Assembly: GCF_001729765.1 (NCBI RefSeq)
Contig: NZ_CP017181.1
Span: 1,240,001 to 1,304,000 of the forward strand
DNA length: 64,000 nt
Reading direction: 5' to 3'
Source: Enterobacter kobei
GTDB taxonomy: Bacteria > Pseudomonadota > Gammaproteobacteria > Enterobacterales > Enterobacteriaceae
Positions 48,217 through 58,293 of the stretch are shown piece by piece. A program made the position numbers and the translations under genes. The notes beneath the pieces are model-generated. The model ran no database searches. It was not told the DNA's origin and saw only the letters and a list, made by a program, of their open reading frames with translations. Within the stretch, counting starts at the first letter, position 1. Each line of letters starts with the position of its first letter.

Positions 48217-49017
48217 TTACAGACCTTTGATGTTCTCGGCTTCTAACTCGTTGAAGTATTTCAGCGTTTTCACTTTCAGCTCCATCGTGGACGGTTCGTC
48301 GCAGACGATGACTGATTTTGGATGCAGCTGCAGGCAGCTGATGGTCCACATGTGGTTAACGTTGCCTTCAACGGCAGCCTGGAGTGCCTGCGCTTTCACG
48401 CCACCCAGCACCAGAATCATCACTTCTTCGGCATCCAGCAGGGTGCCTACGCCAACGGTCAGGGCGTATTTTGGAACCTGGTTCACATCACCGTCAAAGA
48501 AGCGGGAGTTTGCCACGCGGGTGTCATGGGTCAGCGTTTTAATACGCGTGCGGGAAGCCAGGGACGATGCCGGCTCGTTAAACGCGATATGACCATCGTT
48601 GCCCACGCCGCCCATAAACAGGTGGATTTTACCGTAAGAACGGATTTTTTCTTCGTACTGACGGCATTCTGCGTCAATATCAGGCGCATTTCCATTCAGC
48701 AGGTTAATATTTTCCGCTGGGATATCAACGTGATCAAAGAAATTCCGGTGCATAAAGCTATGGTAGCTTTCCGGGTGGTCTTTTGGCAGGCCGACATATT
48801 CATCCATATTGAAGGTCACAACATGTTTGAAGCTAACCTGGCCCGCTTTGTGCATTTCAACCAGGGCTTTATACGCCGTCAGCGGAGTACCGCCGGTTGG
48901 CAGGCCAAGAACGAAAGGACGATCGGCGGTAGGCTTGAAGGCATTAATGCGGTTAACGATATGGCGAGCGGCCCATTTACCGACTTGTTCAGCAGTTGCC
49001 AGGGGAATCAGTCTCAT
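48217..49017 (-). CDS. nagB: NagB, glucosamine-6-phosphate deaminase
   Basis: A 266-residue isomerase-deaminase with [10 protein letters not shown] and [15 protein letters not shown], the active-site loops of the hexameric enzyme. It converts glucosamine-6-phosphate to fructose-6-phosphate and ammonia and is activated by GlcNAc-6-phosphate. First gene of nagBAC-umpH, divergent from nagE. Confidence 0.98.
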   Translation of the reverse strand: MRLIPLATAEQVGKWAARHIVNRINAFKPTADRPFVLGLPTGGTPLTAYKALVEMHKAGQVSFKHVVTFNMDEYVGLPKDHPESYHSFMHRNFFDHVDIPAENINLLNGNAPDIDAECRQYEEKIRSYGKIHLFMGGVGNDGHIAFNEPASSLASRTRIKTLTHDTRVANSRFFDGDVNQVPKYALTVGVGTLLDAEEVMILVLGGVKAQALQAAVEGNVNHMWTISCLQLHPKSVIVCDEPSTMELKVKTLKYFNELEAENIKGL

Positions 49018-49344
49018 TGTTCACCTCAAGAGTTAAAGTAGAAGAGTGGGCGGATGGCTACCGGAACCTGATACTTAAGCGTAACCTGGAACCTTTCAGG
49101 CTGGATCAATCCGTCTTGATTTTTTGAATGATAAAATAAGTTTTCGCTGTTAGCCAGTGAAAGGGAGGGCTTAATACGATATTTGGTGACAAAAATCACA
49201 AAAAATGGGTATTTAATTTGCGATACGAATTAATTTTTCACACACTCACACTGCCAGTGAATTATCGACGGTACTTATCGTTAGCAACACAATAAAAACA
49301 TAGTTAATGCGCGAGCCTGGAAAGGGTCTCGTAGGGGGAATAGG
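49018..49344. promoter_or_regulatory. nagB/nagE divergent control region with NagC and CRP sites
   Basis: The 327-bp gap has no gene. NagC-type boxes are at about 49118-49140 (GATTTTTTGAATGATAAAAT, near nagB) and 49211-49234 (ATTTAATTTGCGATACGAAT, near nagE), matching the arrangement known in E. coli, where NagC loops between them. A CRP-type site GGTGA-N6-TCACA lies between them at 49185-49200. The boxes are assigned by resemblance. Confidence 0.75.
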
Positions 49345-51297
49345 ATGAATATTTTAGGTTTTTTCCAGCGCCTCGGTAGGGCTTTGCAGCTCCCTATCGC
49401 CGTGCTACCGGTTGCAGCGCTGCTGCTGCGATTCGGGCAACCCGATCTTCTCAACGTGCCGTTTATTGCCCAGGCTGGCGGCGCAATCTTTGACAACCTG
49501 GCGCTGATTTTCGCCATCGGCGTTGCTTCCAGCTGGTCTAAAGACAGTGCAGGGGCCGCAGCGCTGGCAGGGGCGGTTGGTTACTTCATCCTGACGAAAG
49601 CGATGGTAACGATTAACCCGGAAATCAACATGGGCGTACTGGCGGGTATCATTACCGGTCTGGTCGGCGGTGCGGTATATAACCGCTGGGCAAACATCAA
49701 GCTGCCAGACTTCCTCAGCTTCTTTGGTGGCAAACGCTTCGTGCCAATCGCGACCGGCTTCTTCTGTCTGGTTCTGGCCGCGATCTTTGGCTACGTTTGG
49801 CCGCCAGTGCAGCATGCTATCCATGCGGGCGGCGAGTGGATCGTCTCTGCGGGTGCGATGGGTGCGGGCATCTTCGGCTTCATTAACCGTCTGTTGATCC
49901 CAACCGGTCTGCATCAGGTTCTGAACACCATCGCCTGGTTCCAGATTGGTGAGTTTACCAATGCGGCGGGTACCGTTTTCCACGGCGACATTAACCGCTT
50001 CTACGCGGGTGATGGCACCGCGGGCATGTTTATGTCCGGCTTCTTCCCAATCATGATGTTTGGTCTGCCGGGCGCTGCGCTGGCCATGTACCTGGCTGCG
50101 CCGAAAGCGCGTCGTCCAATGGTCGGCGGTATGCTGCTGTCAGTCGCCATTACTGCATTCCTGACCGGTGTGACCGAGCCTCTGGAATTCCTGTTCATGT
50201 TCCTGGCTCCGCTGCTGTACCTGATGCACGCGGTGTTAACCGGTATCAGCCTGTTCGTGGCGACTCTGCTGGGCATCCATGCGGGCTTCTCCTTCTCTGC
50301 AGGCGCGATCGACTACGTGCTGATGTACAACCTGCCAGCGGCAAGCAAGAACGTCTGGATGCTGGTGGTGATGGGTGCGGCCTTCTTCGTTATCTACTTC
50401 GTTCTGTTCAGCGCGGTTATCCGTATGTTTAACCTCAAAACGCCGGGCCGCGAAGATACCACTGATGACGTCGTGACTAGTGAAGCCAACAGCAATACCG
50501 AAGAAGGTTTAACTCAGCTGGCAACCAGCTACATTGCCGCAGTCGGCGGTACCGACAACCTGAAAGCCATTGATGCCTGTATTACCCGTCTGCGTCTGAC
50601 CGTGGGTGACTCCGCTCGCGTAAGCGATGCAATGTGTAAACGCCTTGGCGCATCTGGCGTCGTTAAACTGAACAAACAAACTATCCAGGTTATCGTGGGC
50701 GCCAAAGCGGAATCCATCGGTGACGAAATGAAGAAAGTGGTTGCGCGTGGCCCGGTCGCAGCGGCAGCAGCTGACAGCGCACCTGCGGCAACGGCGACTC
50801 CGGCCGCGAAGCCACAGGCCGTGCCTAACGCCGTGACGGTGGCGGCTTTGGTCTCTCCGGTAACGGGTGAGGTCGTTGACCTTGAACAAGTGCCTGACGA
50901 AGCGTTCGCCAGTAAAGCGGTAGGCGACGGCGTGGCGGTGAAACCAACGGACAAAACCGTCGTCTCTCCTGCTGCGGGTACTATCGTGAAGATTTTCAAC
51001 ACCAACCACGCGTTCTGCCTCGAAACCGAAAACGGCGCGGAGATTGTTGTCCACATGGGCATCGATACCGTTGCGCTGGAGGGTAAAGGCTTTACTCGTC
51101 TGGTGGAAGAGGGCGCTGAAGTGGTGGCCGGGCAGCCGGTTCTGGAGATGGATCTGGACTTCCTGAACGCCAATGCACGCTCCATGATCAGTCCGGTTGT
51201 TTGCAGCAACATCGACGACTTCAGTGGCCTGGTTATTCAGGCAAAAGGTCAGGTGGTTGCAGGTCAAACGCCACTGTATGAGATTAAAGGCAAGTAA
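49345..51297 (+). CDS. nagE: NagE, N-acetylglucosamine-specific PTS enzyme IICBA
   Basis: A 650-residue three-domain permease: IIC membrane domain (1-370, start MNILGFFQRLGRALQLPIAV), IIB domain with the phosphorylated cysteine in IDACITRLRLTV, and IIA domain with the histidine in EIVVHMGIDTV. An Ala/Pro-rich linker near residue 475 separates IIB from IIA. It imports and phosphorylates GlcNAc. Expressed alone, divergent from nagB. Confidence 0.98.
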   Translation: MNILGFFQRLGRALQLPIAVLPVAALLLRFGQPDLLNVPFIAQAGGAIFDNLALIFAIGVASSWSKDSAGAAALAGAVGYFILTKAMVTINPEINMGVLAGIITGLVGGAVYNRWANIKLPDFLSFFGGKRFVPIATGFFCLVLAAIFGYVWPPVQHAIHAGGEWIVSAGAMGAGIFGFINRLLIPTGLHQVLNTIAWFQIGEFTNAAGTVFHGDINRFYAGDGTAGMFMSGFFPIMMFGLPGAALAMYLAAPKARRPMVGGMLLSVAITAFLTGVTEPLEFLFMFLAPLLYLMHAVLTGISLFVATLLGIHAGFSFSAGAIDYVLMYNLPAASKNVWMLVVMGAAFFVIYFVLFSAVIRMFNLKTPGREDTTDDVVTSEANSNTEEGLTQLATSYIAAVGGTDNLKAIDACITRLRLTVGDSARVSDAMCKRLGASGVVKLNKQTIQVIVGAKAESIGDEMKKVVARGPVAAAAADSAPAATATPAAKPQAVPNAVTVAALVSPVTGEVVDLEQVPDEAFASKAVGDGVAVKPTDKTVVSPAAGTIVKIFNTNHAFCLETENGAEIVVHMGIDTVALEGKGFTRLVEEGAEVVAGQPVLEMDLDFLNANARSMISPVVCSNIDDFSGLVIQAKGQVVAGQTPLYEIKGK

Positions 51298-51321
51298 TCG
51301 CTCCTGAGTAGAGTCATGCCT

Positions 51322-51356
51322 TAAGCGGCGGGGGATATCCTCCGCCGCTTTTTTTT
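51322..51356 (+). terminator. Intrinsic terminator of nagE
   Basis: AAGCGGCGG / CCGCCGCTT stem followed by TTTTTT. Confidence 0.92.
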
Positions 51357-51476
51357 GCAGCAAATGCCCCCATTATTTTCATCTGATACGTATTTTCCGT
51401 AACTAAGGGTTGTCACTACGTCCGGCTTATAAGATCATATGCCGTTATACGTTGTTTACGCTTTGAGGAATCCACG

Positions 51477-53144
51477 ATGAGTGAGGCTGAAGCCCGCCCG
51501 AGTAACTTTATTCGTCAGATCATCGATGAAGATCTGGCCAGTGGTAAGCACACCACGGTGCATACCCGCTTCCCGCCGGAGCCGAACGGCTACCTGCATA
51601 TTGGTCATGCGAAATCCATCTGCCTGAACTTTGGCATTGCGCAAGACTATCAGGGGCAGTGCAACCTGCGTTTCGATGACACCAACCCAGTAAAAGAAGA
51701 CATCGAATACGTTGAGTCCATCAAGAACGACGTGCAATGGCTGGGCTTCAACTGGTCTGGCGATATCTGCTACTCCTCTGACTATTTTGATCAGCTGTAC
51801 GCTTACGCGGTTGAGCTGATCAACAAAGGTCTGGCGTACGTCGATGAACTGTCCGCGGATGAAATCCGTGAATACCGCGGTACGCTGACGCAGCCTGGCA
51901 AAAACAGTCCGTTCCGCGATCGCAGCGTGGAAGAGAACCTGGCGCTGTTTGAAAAAATGCGTGCGGGTGGTTTTGAAGAAGGCAAAGCCTGTCTGCGTGC
52001 CAAAATCGACATGGCTTCTCCGTTCATCGTGATGCGCGATCCGGTGCTGTACCGCATTAAGTTTGCTGAACACCACCAGACCGGTAACAAGTGGTGCATC
52101 TACCCGATGTACGACTTCACCCACTGCATCAGCGATGCGCTGGAAGGCATTACCCACTCGCTGTGTACGCTTGAGTTCCAGGACAACCGTCGCCTGTACG
52201 ACTGGGTGCTGGATAACATCACCATCCCTGTGCATCCGCGTCAGTACGAGTTCTCTCGTCTGAATCTGGAATACACCGTGATGTCCAAGCGTAAGCTGAA
52301 CCTGCTGGTGACTGACAAGCACGTTGAGGGCTGGGACGACCCGCGTATGCCGACCATTTCTGGTCTGCGTCGTCGTGGCTACACCGCTGCTTCTATTCGT
52401 GAGTTCTGCAAGCGCATCGGCGTGACCAAGCAGGATAACACCATTGAAATGGCGTCGCTGGAGTCCTGCATTCGTGAAGACCTCAACGAAAATGCCCCGC
52501 GCGCGATGGCGGTTATCGACCCGGTAAAACTGGTTATCGAAAACTATCCTCAGGGTGCGAGTGAGCTGGTTGCCATGCCTAACCATCCGAACAAACCGGA
52601 AATGGGAAGCCGTGACGTACCGTTCAGCGGTGAAATCTGGATCGACCGCGCTGACTTCCGTGAAGAAGCCAACAAGCAGTACAAGCGTCTGGTGCTGGGT
52701 AAAGAAGTCCGTCTGCGTAACGCCTACGTGATCAAAGCCGAGCGCGTAGAGAAAGATGCAGAAGGGAATATCACCACCATCTTCTGTTCATACGATGCCG
52801 AAACGCTGAGCAAAGATCCTGCCGATGGTCGCAAGGTGAAAGGCGTTATCCACTGGGTAAGCGCTTCTCACGCGCTGCCGGTAGAAATCCGTCTGTACGA
52901 TCGTCTTTTCAGCGTGCCTAACCCGGGTGCGGCGGAAGACTTCCTGGCGACGATCAACCCGGAATCTCTGGTGATCAAACAGGGTTATGCTGAGCCATCG
53001 CTGAAAACAGCTGAAGCAGGTAAAGCGTTCCAGTTCGAGCGTGAAGGTTACTTCTGCCTGGACAGCCGTTACAGCACTGCGGAAAAACCGGTATTTAACC
53101 GTACCGTCGGTCTGCGTGACACCTGGACCAAGATCGGCGAATAA
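51477..53144 (+). CDS. glnS: GlnS, glutaminyl-tRNA synthetase
   Basis: A 555-residue class I synthetase with the HIGH motif ([12 protein letters not shown]) and the KMSKS-type loop VMSKRKLN, and a C-terminal anticodon-binding beta-barrel region. It charges the four Gln tRNAs encoded at 42154-42655. Length matches E. coli GlnS. ATG 51477 follows TTGAGGAATCCACG. Single gene with its own terminator. Confidence 0.98.
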   Translation: MSEAEARPSNFIRQIIDEDLASGKHTTVHTRFPPEPNGYLHIGHAKSICLNFGIAQDYQGQCNLRFDDTNPVKEDIEYVESIKNDVQWLGFNWSGDICYSSDYFDQLYAYAVELINKGLAYVDELSADEIREYRGTLTQPGKNSPFRDRSVEENLALFEKMRAGGFEEGKACLRAKIDMASPFIVMRDPVLYRIKFAEHHQTGNKWCIYPMYDFTHCISDALEGITHSLCTLEFQDNRRLYDWVLDNITIPVHPRQYEFSRLNLEYTVMSKRKLNLLVTDKHVEGWDDPRMPTISGLRRRGYTAASIREFCKRIGVTKQDNTIEMASLESCIREDLNENAPRAMAVIDPVKLVIENYPQGASELVAMPNHPNKPEMGSRDVPFSGEIWIDRADFREEANKQYKRLVLGKEVRLRNAYVIKAERVEKDAEGNITTIFCSYDAETLSKDPADGRKVKGVIHWVSASHALPVEIRLYDRLFSVPNPGAAEDFLATINPESLVIKQGYAEPSLKTAEAGKAFQFEREGYFCLDSRYSTAEKPVFNRTVGLRDTWTKIGE

Positions 53145-53171
53145 TAACGCCGCTCTGGTCAATGAGAAACA

Positions 53172-53198
53172 AACGCCGCTTATTGCGGCGTTTTTTTT
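53172..53198 (+). terminator. Intrinsic terminator of glnS
   Basis: AACGCCGC / GCGGCGTT stem followed by TTTTTT. Confidence 0.92.
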
Positions 53199-53572
53199 AT
53201 TAATGATCATATCGTTAAAGTGGCGTTGTAAAAATGTCCGCCGTTATTTTTGGTCAATGTGGTGCTACTTATTTTTTTTAAAAAAGTTTGTCTGTTTTTG
53301 AAAATGGCAAATTTCGCAAAATACGCGATTTCTAATGTTCTAATACCCTGAAATACGCTGCTATACCCCCGCCAAATCACGCTTCCGGCCAAATGTTACA
53401 AAGCACTACCAATTATGTGCACTTCGTCATAATCCTGACTTTTGCCTGATGAAAAGCATTGATAATTCGCGTCGCGAAAAATAACCTAAAGACGGTAGTT
53501 AATTCGAGGGTATTTATAACTACCCCTGACCGCCTGGTCTTTTTTATTTTCGCCGTTTTAGGCGCTTTAATT
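53199..53572 (+). promoter_or_regulatory. chiP upstream region, no gene seen
   Basis: About 370 bp without a reading frame of note, strongly AT-rich at 53250-53340. A possible NagC-type palindrome AATTTCGCAAAATACGCGAT lies near 53310-53329, in keeping with NagC control of chiP in relatives; assigned by resemblance only. Confidence 0.4.
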
Positions 53573-53585
53573 CGTCAAAGAGGAA
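53573..53585 (+). promoter_or_regulatory. ChiX small-RNA target overlapping the chiP ribosome-binding site
   Basis: CGTCAAAGAGGAA is the exact complement of the known ChiX pairing stretch UUCCUCUUUGACG and includes the Shine-Dalgarno, six bases from the chiP ATG. In E. coli and Salmonella, ChiX silences chiPQ here unless chitosugars induce a trap RNA. The chiX gene is not in this window. Confidence 0.85.
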
Positions 53586-53591
53586 TAATCT

Positions 53592-54989
53592 ATGCGTACG
53601 TTCAGTGGCAAACGTAGTGCGCTGGCGCTGGCTATTGCCGGTGTGACAGCAATGTCTGGCCTGGTTGTTACACCTGAGGCGAAAGCTGCGGGTTTCATCG
53701 ACGATTCTACCCTCACGGGCGGCATCTATTACTGGCAGCGTGAACGTGACCGTAAAGACGTCGCCGAAGACAAATATAAAACCAACCTTTCTCACTCCAC
53801 ATGGAACGCCAACCTGGACTTCCAGTCAGGCTATGCCGCAGATATGTTCGGCCTGGATATCGCTGCATTCACCGCGATTGAAATGGCGGAAAACGGCGAC
53901 AGCGGCCACCCTAACGAAATTGCCTTCTCCTCCAGCAACAAAGCTTACGATGAAGACTGGTCCGGTGATAAGAGCGGTATCAGCCTGTACAAGGCCGCAG
54001 CGAAATTTAAATACGGCCCGGTCTGGGCGCGTGGAGGGTATATTCAGCCAACCGGCCAGACGCTGTTAGCACCACACTGGAGCTTCATGCCAGGTACCTA
54101 TCAGGGTGCAGAAGCCGGGGCGAACTTTGACTATGGTGATGCGGGTGCGTTGAGCTTCTCCTATATGTGGACCAACGAGTATAAGGCTCCATGGCACATT
54201 GAAATGGACAAGTTCTACCAGAACGATAAGAAAACCAAAGTCGATTATCTCCACTCGCTGGGCGCGAAATACGACTTTAAAAACGATCTGGTACTGGAAG
54301 CCGCATTTGGTCAGGCGGAAGGCTATATCGATCAGTATTTTGCTAAAGCCAGCTACAAATTTGATATCGCAGGAAGTCCACTGAGCACCAGCTACCAGTT
54401 CTATGGTACGCGTGACAAGGTCAGCGATGGCGGCGTCAACGACATTTATGACGGCACCGCGTGGCTGCAGGCGCTGACTTTCGGCTATAAAGTGGGCCAG
54501 GTTGATTTACGCCTGGAAGGGACATGGGTGAAGGCGGAAGGGCAGCAGGGCTACTTCCTGCAACGTATGACGCCAACTTACGCGTCATCTAACGGTCGTC
54601 TGGATATCTGGTGGGATAACCGCTCAGACTTCAACGCCAATGGTGAAAAAGCGGTCTTCTTCGGCGCAATGTATGATCTGAAAAACTGGAACCTGCCGGG
54701 TTGGGCAGTGGGCGCTTCTTACGCTTACGCCTGGGACGCAAAACCTGGCGACATGGCCACACCGGATGCGTACTACGATCCAAACTATCGCCTGAAAGAG
54801 TCCTCCTACAGCCTGGATGCTATCTATACCCTGCAGGATGGGCGCGCGAAGGGCACGATGTTCAAACTGCACTTCACTCAGTATGACAACCACTCCGATA
54901 TCCCGAGCTATGCGGGCGGTTACGGCAACATCTTCCAGGATGAACGTGACGTGAAATTCATGGTTATTGCCCCATTCACCATCTTCTGA
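53592..54989 (+). CDS. chiP: ChiP, chitoporin (OprD-like outer-membrane channel)
   Basis: A 465-residue outer-membrane porin with a signal peptide ([17 protein letters not shown]...AKA) and a mature start [15 protein letters not shown]; the C-terminus ends in phenylalanine (MVIAPFTIF), typical for outer-membrane barrels. It admits chitooligosaccharides to the periplasm, feeding the nag genes. It is followed by chiQ after 44 bp. Length is close to E. coli ChiP (YbfM, 468). Confidence 0.96.
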   Translation: MRTFSGKRSALALAIAGVTAMSGLVVTPEAKAAGFIDDSTLTGGIYYWQRERDRKDVAEDKYKTNLSHSTWNANLDFQSGYAADMFGLDIAAFTAIEMAENGDSGHPNEIAFSSSNKAYDEDWSGDKSGISLYKAAAKFKYGPVWARGGYIQPTGQTLLAPHWSFMPGTYQGAEAGANFDYGDAGALSFSYMWTNEYKAPWHIEMDKFYQNDKKTKVDYLHSLGAKYDFKNDLVLEAAFGQAEGYIDQYFAKASYKFDIAGSPLSTSYQFYGTRDKVSDGGVNDIYDGTAWLQALTFGYKVGQVDLRLEGTWVKAEGQQGYFLQRMTPTYASSNGRLDIWWDNRSDFNANGEKAVFFGAMYDLKNWNLPGWAVGASYAYAWDAKPGDMATPDAYYDPNYRLKESSYSLDAIYTLQDGRAKGTMFKLHFTQYDNHSDIPSYAGGYGNIFQDERDVKFMVIAPFTIF

Positions 54990-55033
54990 TGAACCTTCCG
55001 GCGGGTTAAGGCCCGCCGGACCGGAGACTGCAT

Positions 55034-55363
55034 ATGATGAAAAAAATCGTAATTGTCGCGATGCTTGCATCGGGGCTGGTGGCCTGCGCTCAGCCTCAGG
55101 CACCGAAGGAAGATTCCAGGCTGAAGGAGGCTTACAGCGCCTGTATTAATACCGCACAAGGCTCGCCGGAGAAAATTGAAGCCTGTCAGAGCGTACTGAA
55201 TGTGCTGAAGAAAGAGAAGGCGCATGAGCAATTCGCGACGCAGGAGAATATTCGTGTGATGGATTATCAGGCCTGTATCCAGGCGCGTAAAACGGGTAAC
55301 GATCAGGAAGTCGCGAAGCGTTGCGATAAGATCTGGAACGAGATACGCAATAACAATAATTAA
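55034..55363 (+). CDS. chiQ: ChiQ, small lipoprotein of the chitoporin operon
   Basis: A 109-residue lipoprotein with lipobox LVACAQ (cysteine about residue 18) and a helical, charged mature part with four further cysteines. It matches YbfN/ChiQ in place and type; its role in chitosugar uptake is unknown. Two adjacent ATG codons are possible starts; GGAG lies before the first. It shares the ChiX-controlled transcript with chiP. Confidence 0.92.
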   Translation: MMKKIVIVAMLASGLVACAQPQAPKEDSRLKEAYSACINTAQGSPEKIEACQSVLNVLKKEKAHEQFATQENIRVMDYQACIQARKTGNDQEVAKRCDKIWNEIRNNNN

Positions 55364-55372
55364 GTTGCTTTA

Positions 55373-55446
55373 CGCCCGGTGGCGCTGCGCTTACCGGGCC
55401 TACAAAGGCGTCATAGTCCGTAGGCCCAGGCGCAGCGCCACCGGGC
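55373..55446. repeat. BIME: REP pair between chiQ and fur
   Basis: GCCCGGTGGCGCTGCGCTTACCGGGCCTAC (55373-55402) faces GTAGGCCCAGGCGCAGCGCCACCGGGC (55420-55446), giving a long cruciform-capable inverted pair between the convergent genes. Confidence 0.85.
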
Positions 55447-55455
55447 TTTTTAAGG

Positions 55456-55486
55456 CAAAAAAAAGCCAGCCTTACGGCTGGCTCAG
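55456..55486 (-). terminator. Intrinsic terminator of fur
   Basis: GCCAGCC / GGCTGGC stem followed on the minus strand by TTTTTTTT, just after the fur stop. Confidence 0.9.
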
Positions 55487-55500
55487 AGTATGAACGTGAC

Positions 55501-55947
55501 TTATTTTGCGTCGTGCGCGTGTTCATTTTCGCGGCAATCACCTTCAGCGCAGTGACCATACAGGTACAGGCTGTGGTTGGTCAGGCGGATGCCATGACGA
55601 GCGGCGATTTCACGCTGACGCGATTCGATGGAATCATCGCTGAATTCAATGACCTTGCCGCAATCGAGGCAGATCAGGTGATCGTGGTGATGCTGCTGGG
55701 TCAGTTCGAATACAGATTTACCGCCTTCGAAATTATGACGGGTAACAATGCCCGCGTCATCAAACTGGTTCAGCACGCGATAAACGGTGGCCAGACCAAT
55801 CTCTTCACCCATGTCGATAAGACGTTTATAGAGGTCTTCCGCACTGACATGGTGGTTGTCTGGACCCTGAAGCACTTCGAGGATTTTTAACCGAGGAAGC
55901 GTTACTTTCAGGCCAGCCTTCTTTAATGCGGTATTGTTGTCAGTCAT
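55501..55947 (-). CDS. fur: Fur, ferric uptake regulator
   Basis: A 148-residue iron-responsive repressor: N-terminal winged helix (LKVTLPRLKILEVLQ), the metal-binding HHHDHLICLDCG segment and a C-terminal cysteine pair CAEGDC. With Fe(II) it represses iron-uptake genes. Length equals E. coli Fur. Its ATG overlaps the stop of the leader ORF uof (ATGA), so its translation is coupled to uof. Confidence 0.98.
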   Translation of the reverse strand: MTDNNTALKKAGLKVTLPRLKILEVLQGPDNHHVSAEDLYKRLIDMGEEIGLATVYRVLNQFDDAGIVTRHNFEGGKSVFELTQQHHHDHLICLDCGKVIEFSDDSIESRQREIAARHGIRLTNHSLYLYGHCAEGDCRENEHAHDAK

Positions 55948-56024
55948 GCGGAATCTGTCCTGTTGCTAAACGATTCACTTCTGAAAGAAGTGACAGAAAA
56001 TGCACCTTGGATATTGCGTCTCAT
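55944..56024 (-). CDS. uof: Uof, leader peptide upstream of fur
   Basis: A 26-codon frame starting MRRNIQGAFSVTSFRSESF and ending TDSA, whose TGA overlaps the fur ATG. E. coli fur is preceded by the same kind of ORF; the small RNA RyhB pairs at uof and lowers fur translation through coupling. The peptide itself probably has no function of its own. Overlap geometry and conserved position support it; the ribosome-binding site is weak. Confidence 0.8.
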   Translation of the reverse strand: MRRNIQGAFSVTSFRSESFSNRTDSA

Positions 56025-56207
56025 TATAGAACTGCCACGGCTAAATGAAAACTGCAAGTCTCAGGCAAAGTATGCTTATAAAAATGGGGTATCACCGACA
56101 AACTTGTGAAATGAAAACCACATTTTACCAGGGAAACATTGTACAGGTCTGAGCGAAAAAGTTAAAAGTTTGTAGCAATTAATTTAATCGGTTTTACCTG
56201 GAAAACG

Positions 56208-56227
56208 GGCGCAACCGCCGTTGCGCC
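56208..56227 (-). terminator. Hairpin downstream of fldA
   Basis: GGCGCAAC / GTTGCGCC stem followed on the minus strand by CGTTTTCC. It could be a moderate terminator separating fldA from uof-fur. Confidence 0.55.
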
Positions 56228-56234
56228 GCGAAAA

Positions 56235-56765
56235 TCAGGCGTTGAGAATATCGTCCAGGTGCAGTTCTTCACGGATCTGCTTAACCCACTTCTCTACGCG
56301 CTCAGCGGTCAGCTCAGGCTGACGGTCTTCGTCGATGGCCAGACCCACGAAGTGATCGTCATCGGCAAGACCTTTGGAGGCTTCAAAGTGGTAACCGGCA
56401 GTGGGCCAGTGACCGACAATAACGGCGCCGTTCGGCTCAATGATGTCGCGGATGGTGCCCAGTGCGTCGCAGAAGTACTCGGCATAGTCTTCCTGATCGC
56501 CACAGCCAAACAGGGCAACCAGCTTGCCGTTGAAGTCCACCTCTTCCAGCGTTGGGAAGAAATCATCCCAGTCGCACTGTGCTTCACCGTAGTACCAGGT
56601 TGGAATACCCAGCAGCAGAATGTCGTAGCCCTCGAGATCTTCTTTGCTGCTCTTGGCGATGTCATGCACATCAGCAACGTCTTTACCGAGCTGTTTCTGA
56701 ATGTTTTTTGCGATATTTTCGGTATTGCCGGTATCACTGCCGAAGAAAATGCCGATGATTGCCAT
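56235..56765 (-). CDS. fldA: FldA, flavodoxin 1
   Basis: A 176-residue FMN-binding electron carrier with the phosphate loop GSDTGNT and the isoalloxazine loops [15 protein letters not shown] and [12 protein letters not shown]. It feeds electrons to radical-SAM and other reductases such as IspG, BioB and MiaB. I start at ATG 56765, which gives [10 protein letters not shown]; an upstream start would add 38 residues. Length equals E. coli FldA. Confidence 0.98.
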   Translation of the reverse strand: MAIIGIFFGSDTGNTENIAKNIQKQLGKDVADVHDIAKSSKEDLEGYDILLLGIPTWYYGEAQCDWDDFFPTLEEVDFNGKLVALFGCGDQEDYAEYFCDALGTIRDIIEPNGAVIVGHWPTAGYHFEASKGLADDDHFVGLAIDEDRQPELTAERVEKWVKQIREELHLDDILNA

Positions 56766-56920
56766 GAGTAAAATAACCTCTTGAAACTTAATGGTATGGT
56801 GGCGCAATTCGGCCACGGATAAGGGCAATAATAGCAGAACAGGCAACCCTGCGGAAACCGCTATCGCGCAGGACTGCACTCTGTGCTACATGAAAAGGGT
56901 AAAAAAGGGGTTTTTCAGAC

Positions 56921-57208
56921 TTATGCCTGGCTGCGCAATGTCTCAAGCTGGGCGATCAGCATCTCTTCAATGAGCTCGCTGCGGCTGATATTACGCGCTT
57001 CCGCCAGCTCGTTAAGCGCATCGACTGCGTCAGCATTGAGCTTCAATTCGACACGCTTAAGCCCACGATTTTTATCGCGTTTAAGCTGGTTGCGTTTATT
57101 AATACGCAGCTGTTCGTCGCGCGAAAGCGGATTCGTTTTCGGTCGTCCCGGTCGACGCTCATTCGCGAACAGATCTAGTGTCGTACGGTCCGTTTGTTCT
57201 TTGGCCAT
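56921..57208 (-). CDS. ybfE: YbfE, small ribbon-helix-helix protein (LexA-regulated in E. coli)
   Basis: A 95-residue basic protein with an Arg/Lys-rich N-terminal half and a C-terminal ribbon-helix-helix-like segment (RVELKLNADAVDALNELAEA, ISRSELIEEML). It matches YbfE. In E. coli it is in the LexA regulon, but I see no CTGT-N8-ACAG box in the 130 bp before the start. Function unknown. Confidence 0.9.
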   Translation of the reverse strand: MAKEQTDRTTLDLFANERRPGRPKTNPLSRDEQLRINKRNQLKRDKNRGLKRVELKLNADAVDALNELAEARNISRSELIEEMLIAQLETLRSQA

Positions 57209-57296
57209 GATTCAGAGACTTCGGGGGAAACAAGCCGCCCTGCTAATGCCCGGGCGATAAGCGCGCCATCATACATCAGCAAAAACGGCACGCCAA

Positions 57297-57324
57297 CGAC
57301 TGGAAGCCCGTCGTCTTCCAGTCG
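57297..57324. terminator. Hairpin downstream of ybfF
   Basis: Perfect ten-base inverted repeat CGACTGGAAG / CTTCCAGTCG. It lies 13 bases after the ybfF stop. A T-run follows only on the plus strand, so its action on ybfF is uncertain. Confidence 0.45.
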
Positions 57325-57336
57325 CTCTCTTTTTAA

Positions 57337-58110
57337 TCAATTTGCCGTATCAGTGAGATAGCGACGAATGGCGCGCAGGACTGCATCAGGTTTTTCCGCA
57401 TGTACCCAATGCCCGGCACCGGCAATTACATGGGCGCGCGCCTGCGGGAATTGTGCCAGCAGCGTGTCGCGGTAAGCATCAGTAACGTAAGGCGAGTTAC
57501 CGCCACGAATGAAGAGGGTAGGATGCGGCCAGGCGGGGACGGCCTCCCAGCCCACGATGTTATTATACTGGTCCCACAGCACCGGGACGTTAAAACGCCA
57601 TTGCCCCTCAACAAACGATTTCAGCAGGAATTGCACTACGCCTTCTTCATCAAGATGCTCACGCATCACGGCTGCTGCCTGCTGACGGGTGGAAACGCCG
57701 GCCTCCGTCACCGCATTAATTGCCGCGAAGATCTCATCGTGACGGCGAACGTCGTAATCCACTGGGGCGACATCAATCACCACCAGCCCGGAAATTCGCT
57801 CAGGTGCCAATGCTGTGAGCGCCATAACCGCTTTACCACCCATCGAATGCCCGATGAGGGTCACTTTCTGCAGGTTGTGGGCGTCGAGCGTATCCAGGAG
57901 ATCCTGCGCCATTGCCGCGTAGGTCATCTCGTCTGCGCGCCCGGAAAGTCCGTGGTTGCGCATATCGACCTGTAAAATATCGTGATCGGTAACCAGATCG
58001 CGCGCCAGCACGCCCAGGTTATCCAGGCTGCCAAAAAGTCCATGAACCAGTACGATGGGAGAATTATTGTTCGGCGATTGTGCAGTTTGCGCTCGGGTAT
58101 TCAATTTCAT
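57337..58110 (-). CDS. ybfF: YbfF, alpha/beta-hydrolase esterase
   Basis: A 257-residue hydrolase with the oxyanion strand VLVHGLFGSLDNLG, nucleophile elbow GHSMGGKAV and catalytic histidine GAGHWVHAE. E. coli YbfF acts on acyl thioesters and short esters in vitro; the natural substrate is unsettled. It is divergent from seqA and upstream of ybfE. Confidence 0.96.
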   Translation of the reverse strand: MKLNTRAQTAQSPNNNSPIVLVHGLFGSLDNLGVLARDLVTDHDILQVDMRNHGLSGRADEMTYAAMAQDLLDTLDAHNLQKVTLIGHSMGGKAVMALTALAPERISGLVVIDVAPVDYDVRRHDEIFAAINAVTEAGVSTRQQAAAVMREHLDEEGVVQFLLKSFVEGQWRFNVPVLWDQYNNIVGWEAVPAWPHPTLFIRGGNSPYVTDAYRDTLLAQFPQARAHVIAGAGHWVHAEKPDAVLRAIRRYLTDTAN

Positions 58111-58293
58111 GGCAAAGTTCTTTTTTTACGTTTGTCAGGTTAGGGTATCATGTTGACCATTCTGCCGCCCGGCCGCAAGGTTCCAGTTTAATCTGACTTT
58201 TGCCGCCAACCTGGTTTGACGCTATCCGCTGTTGGGATTTGACCTTATAATCCCAATGACTTGTATTCAGATAAGATATCGCACTGGATTAAG

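Noticed and set aside
57209..57336. LexA box upstream of ybfE
   Set aside because: No CTGT-N8-ACAG or close variant was found in this interval, although E. coli ybfE is LexA-controlled.
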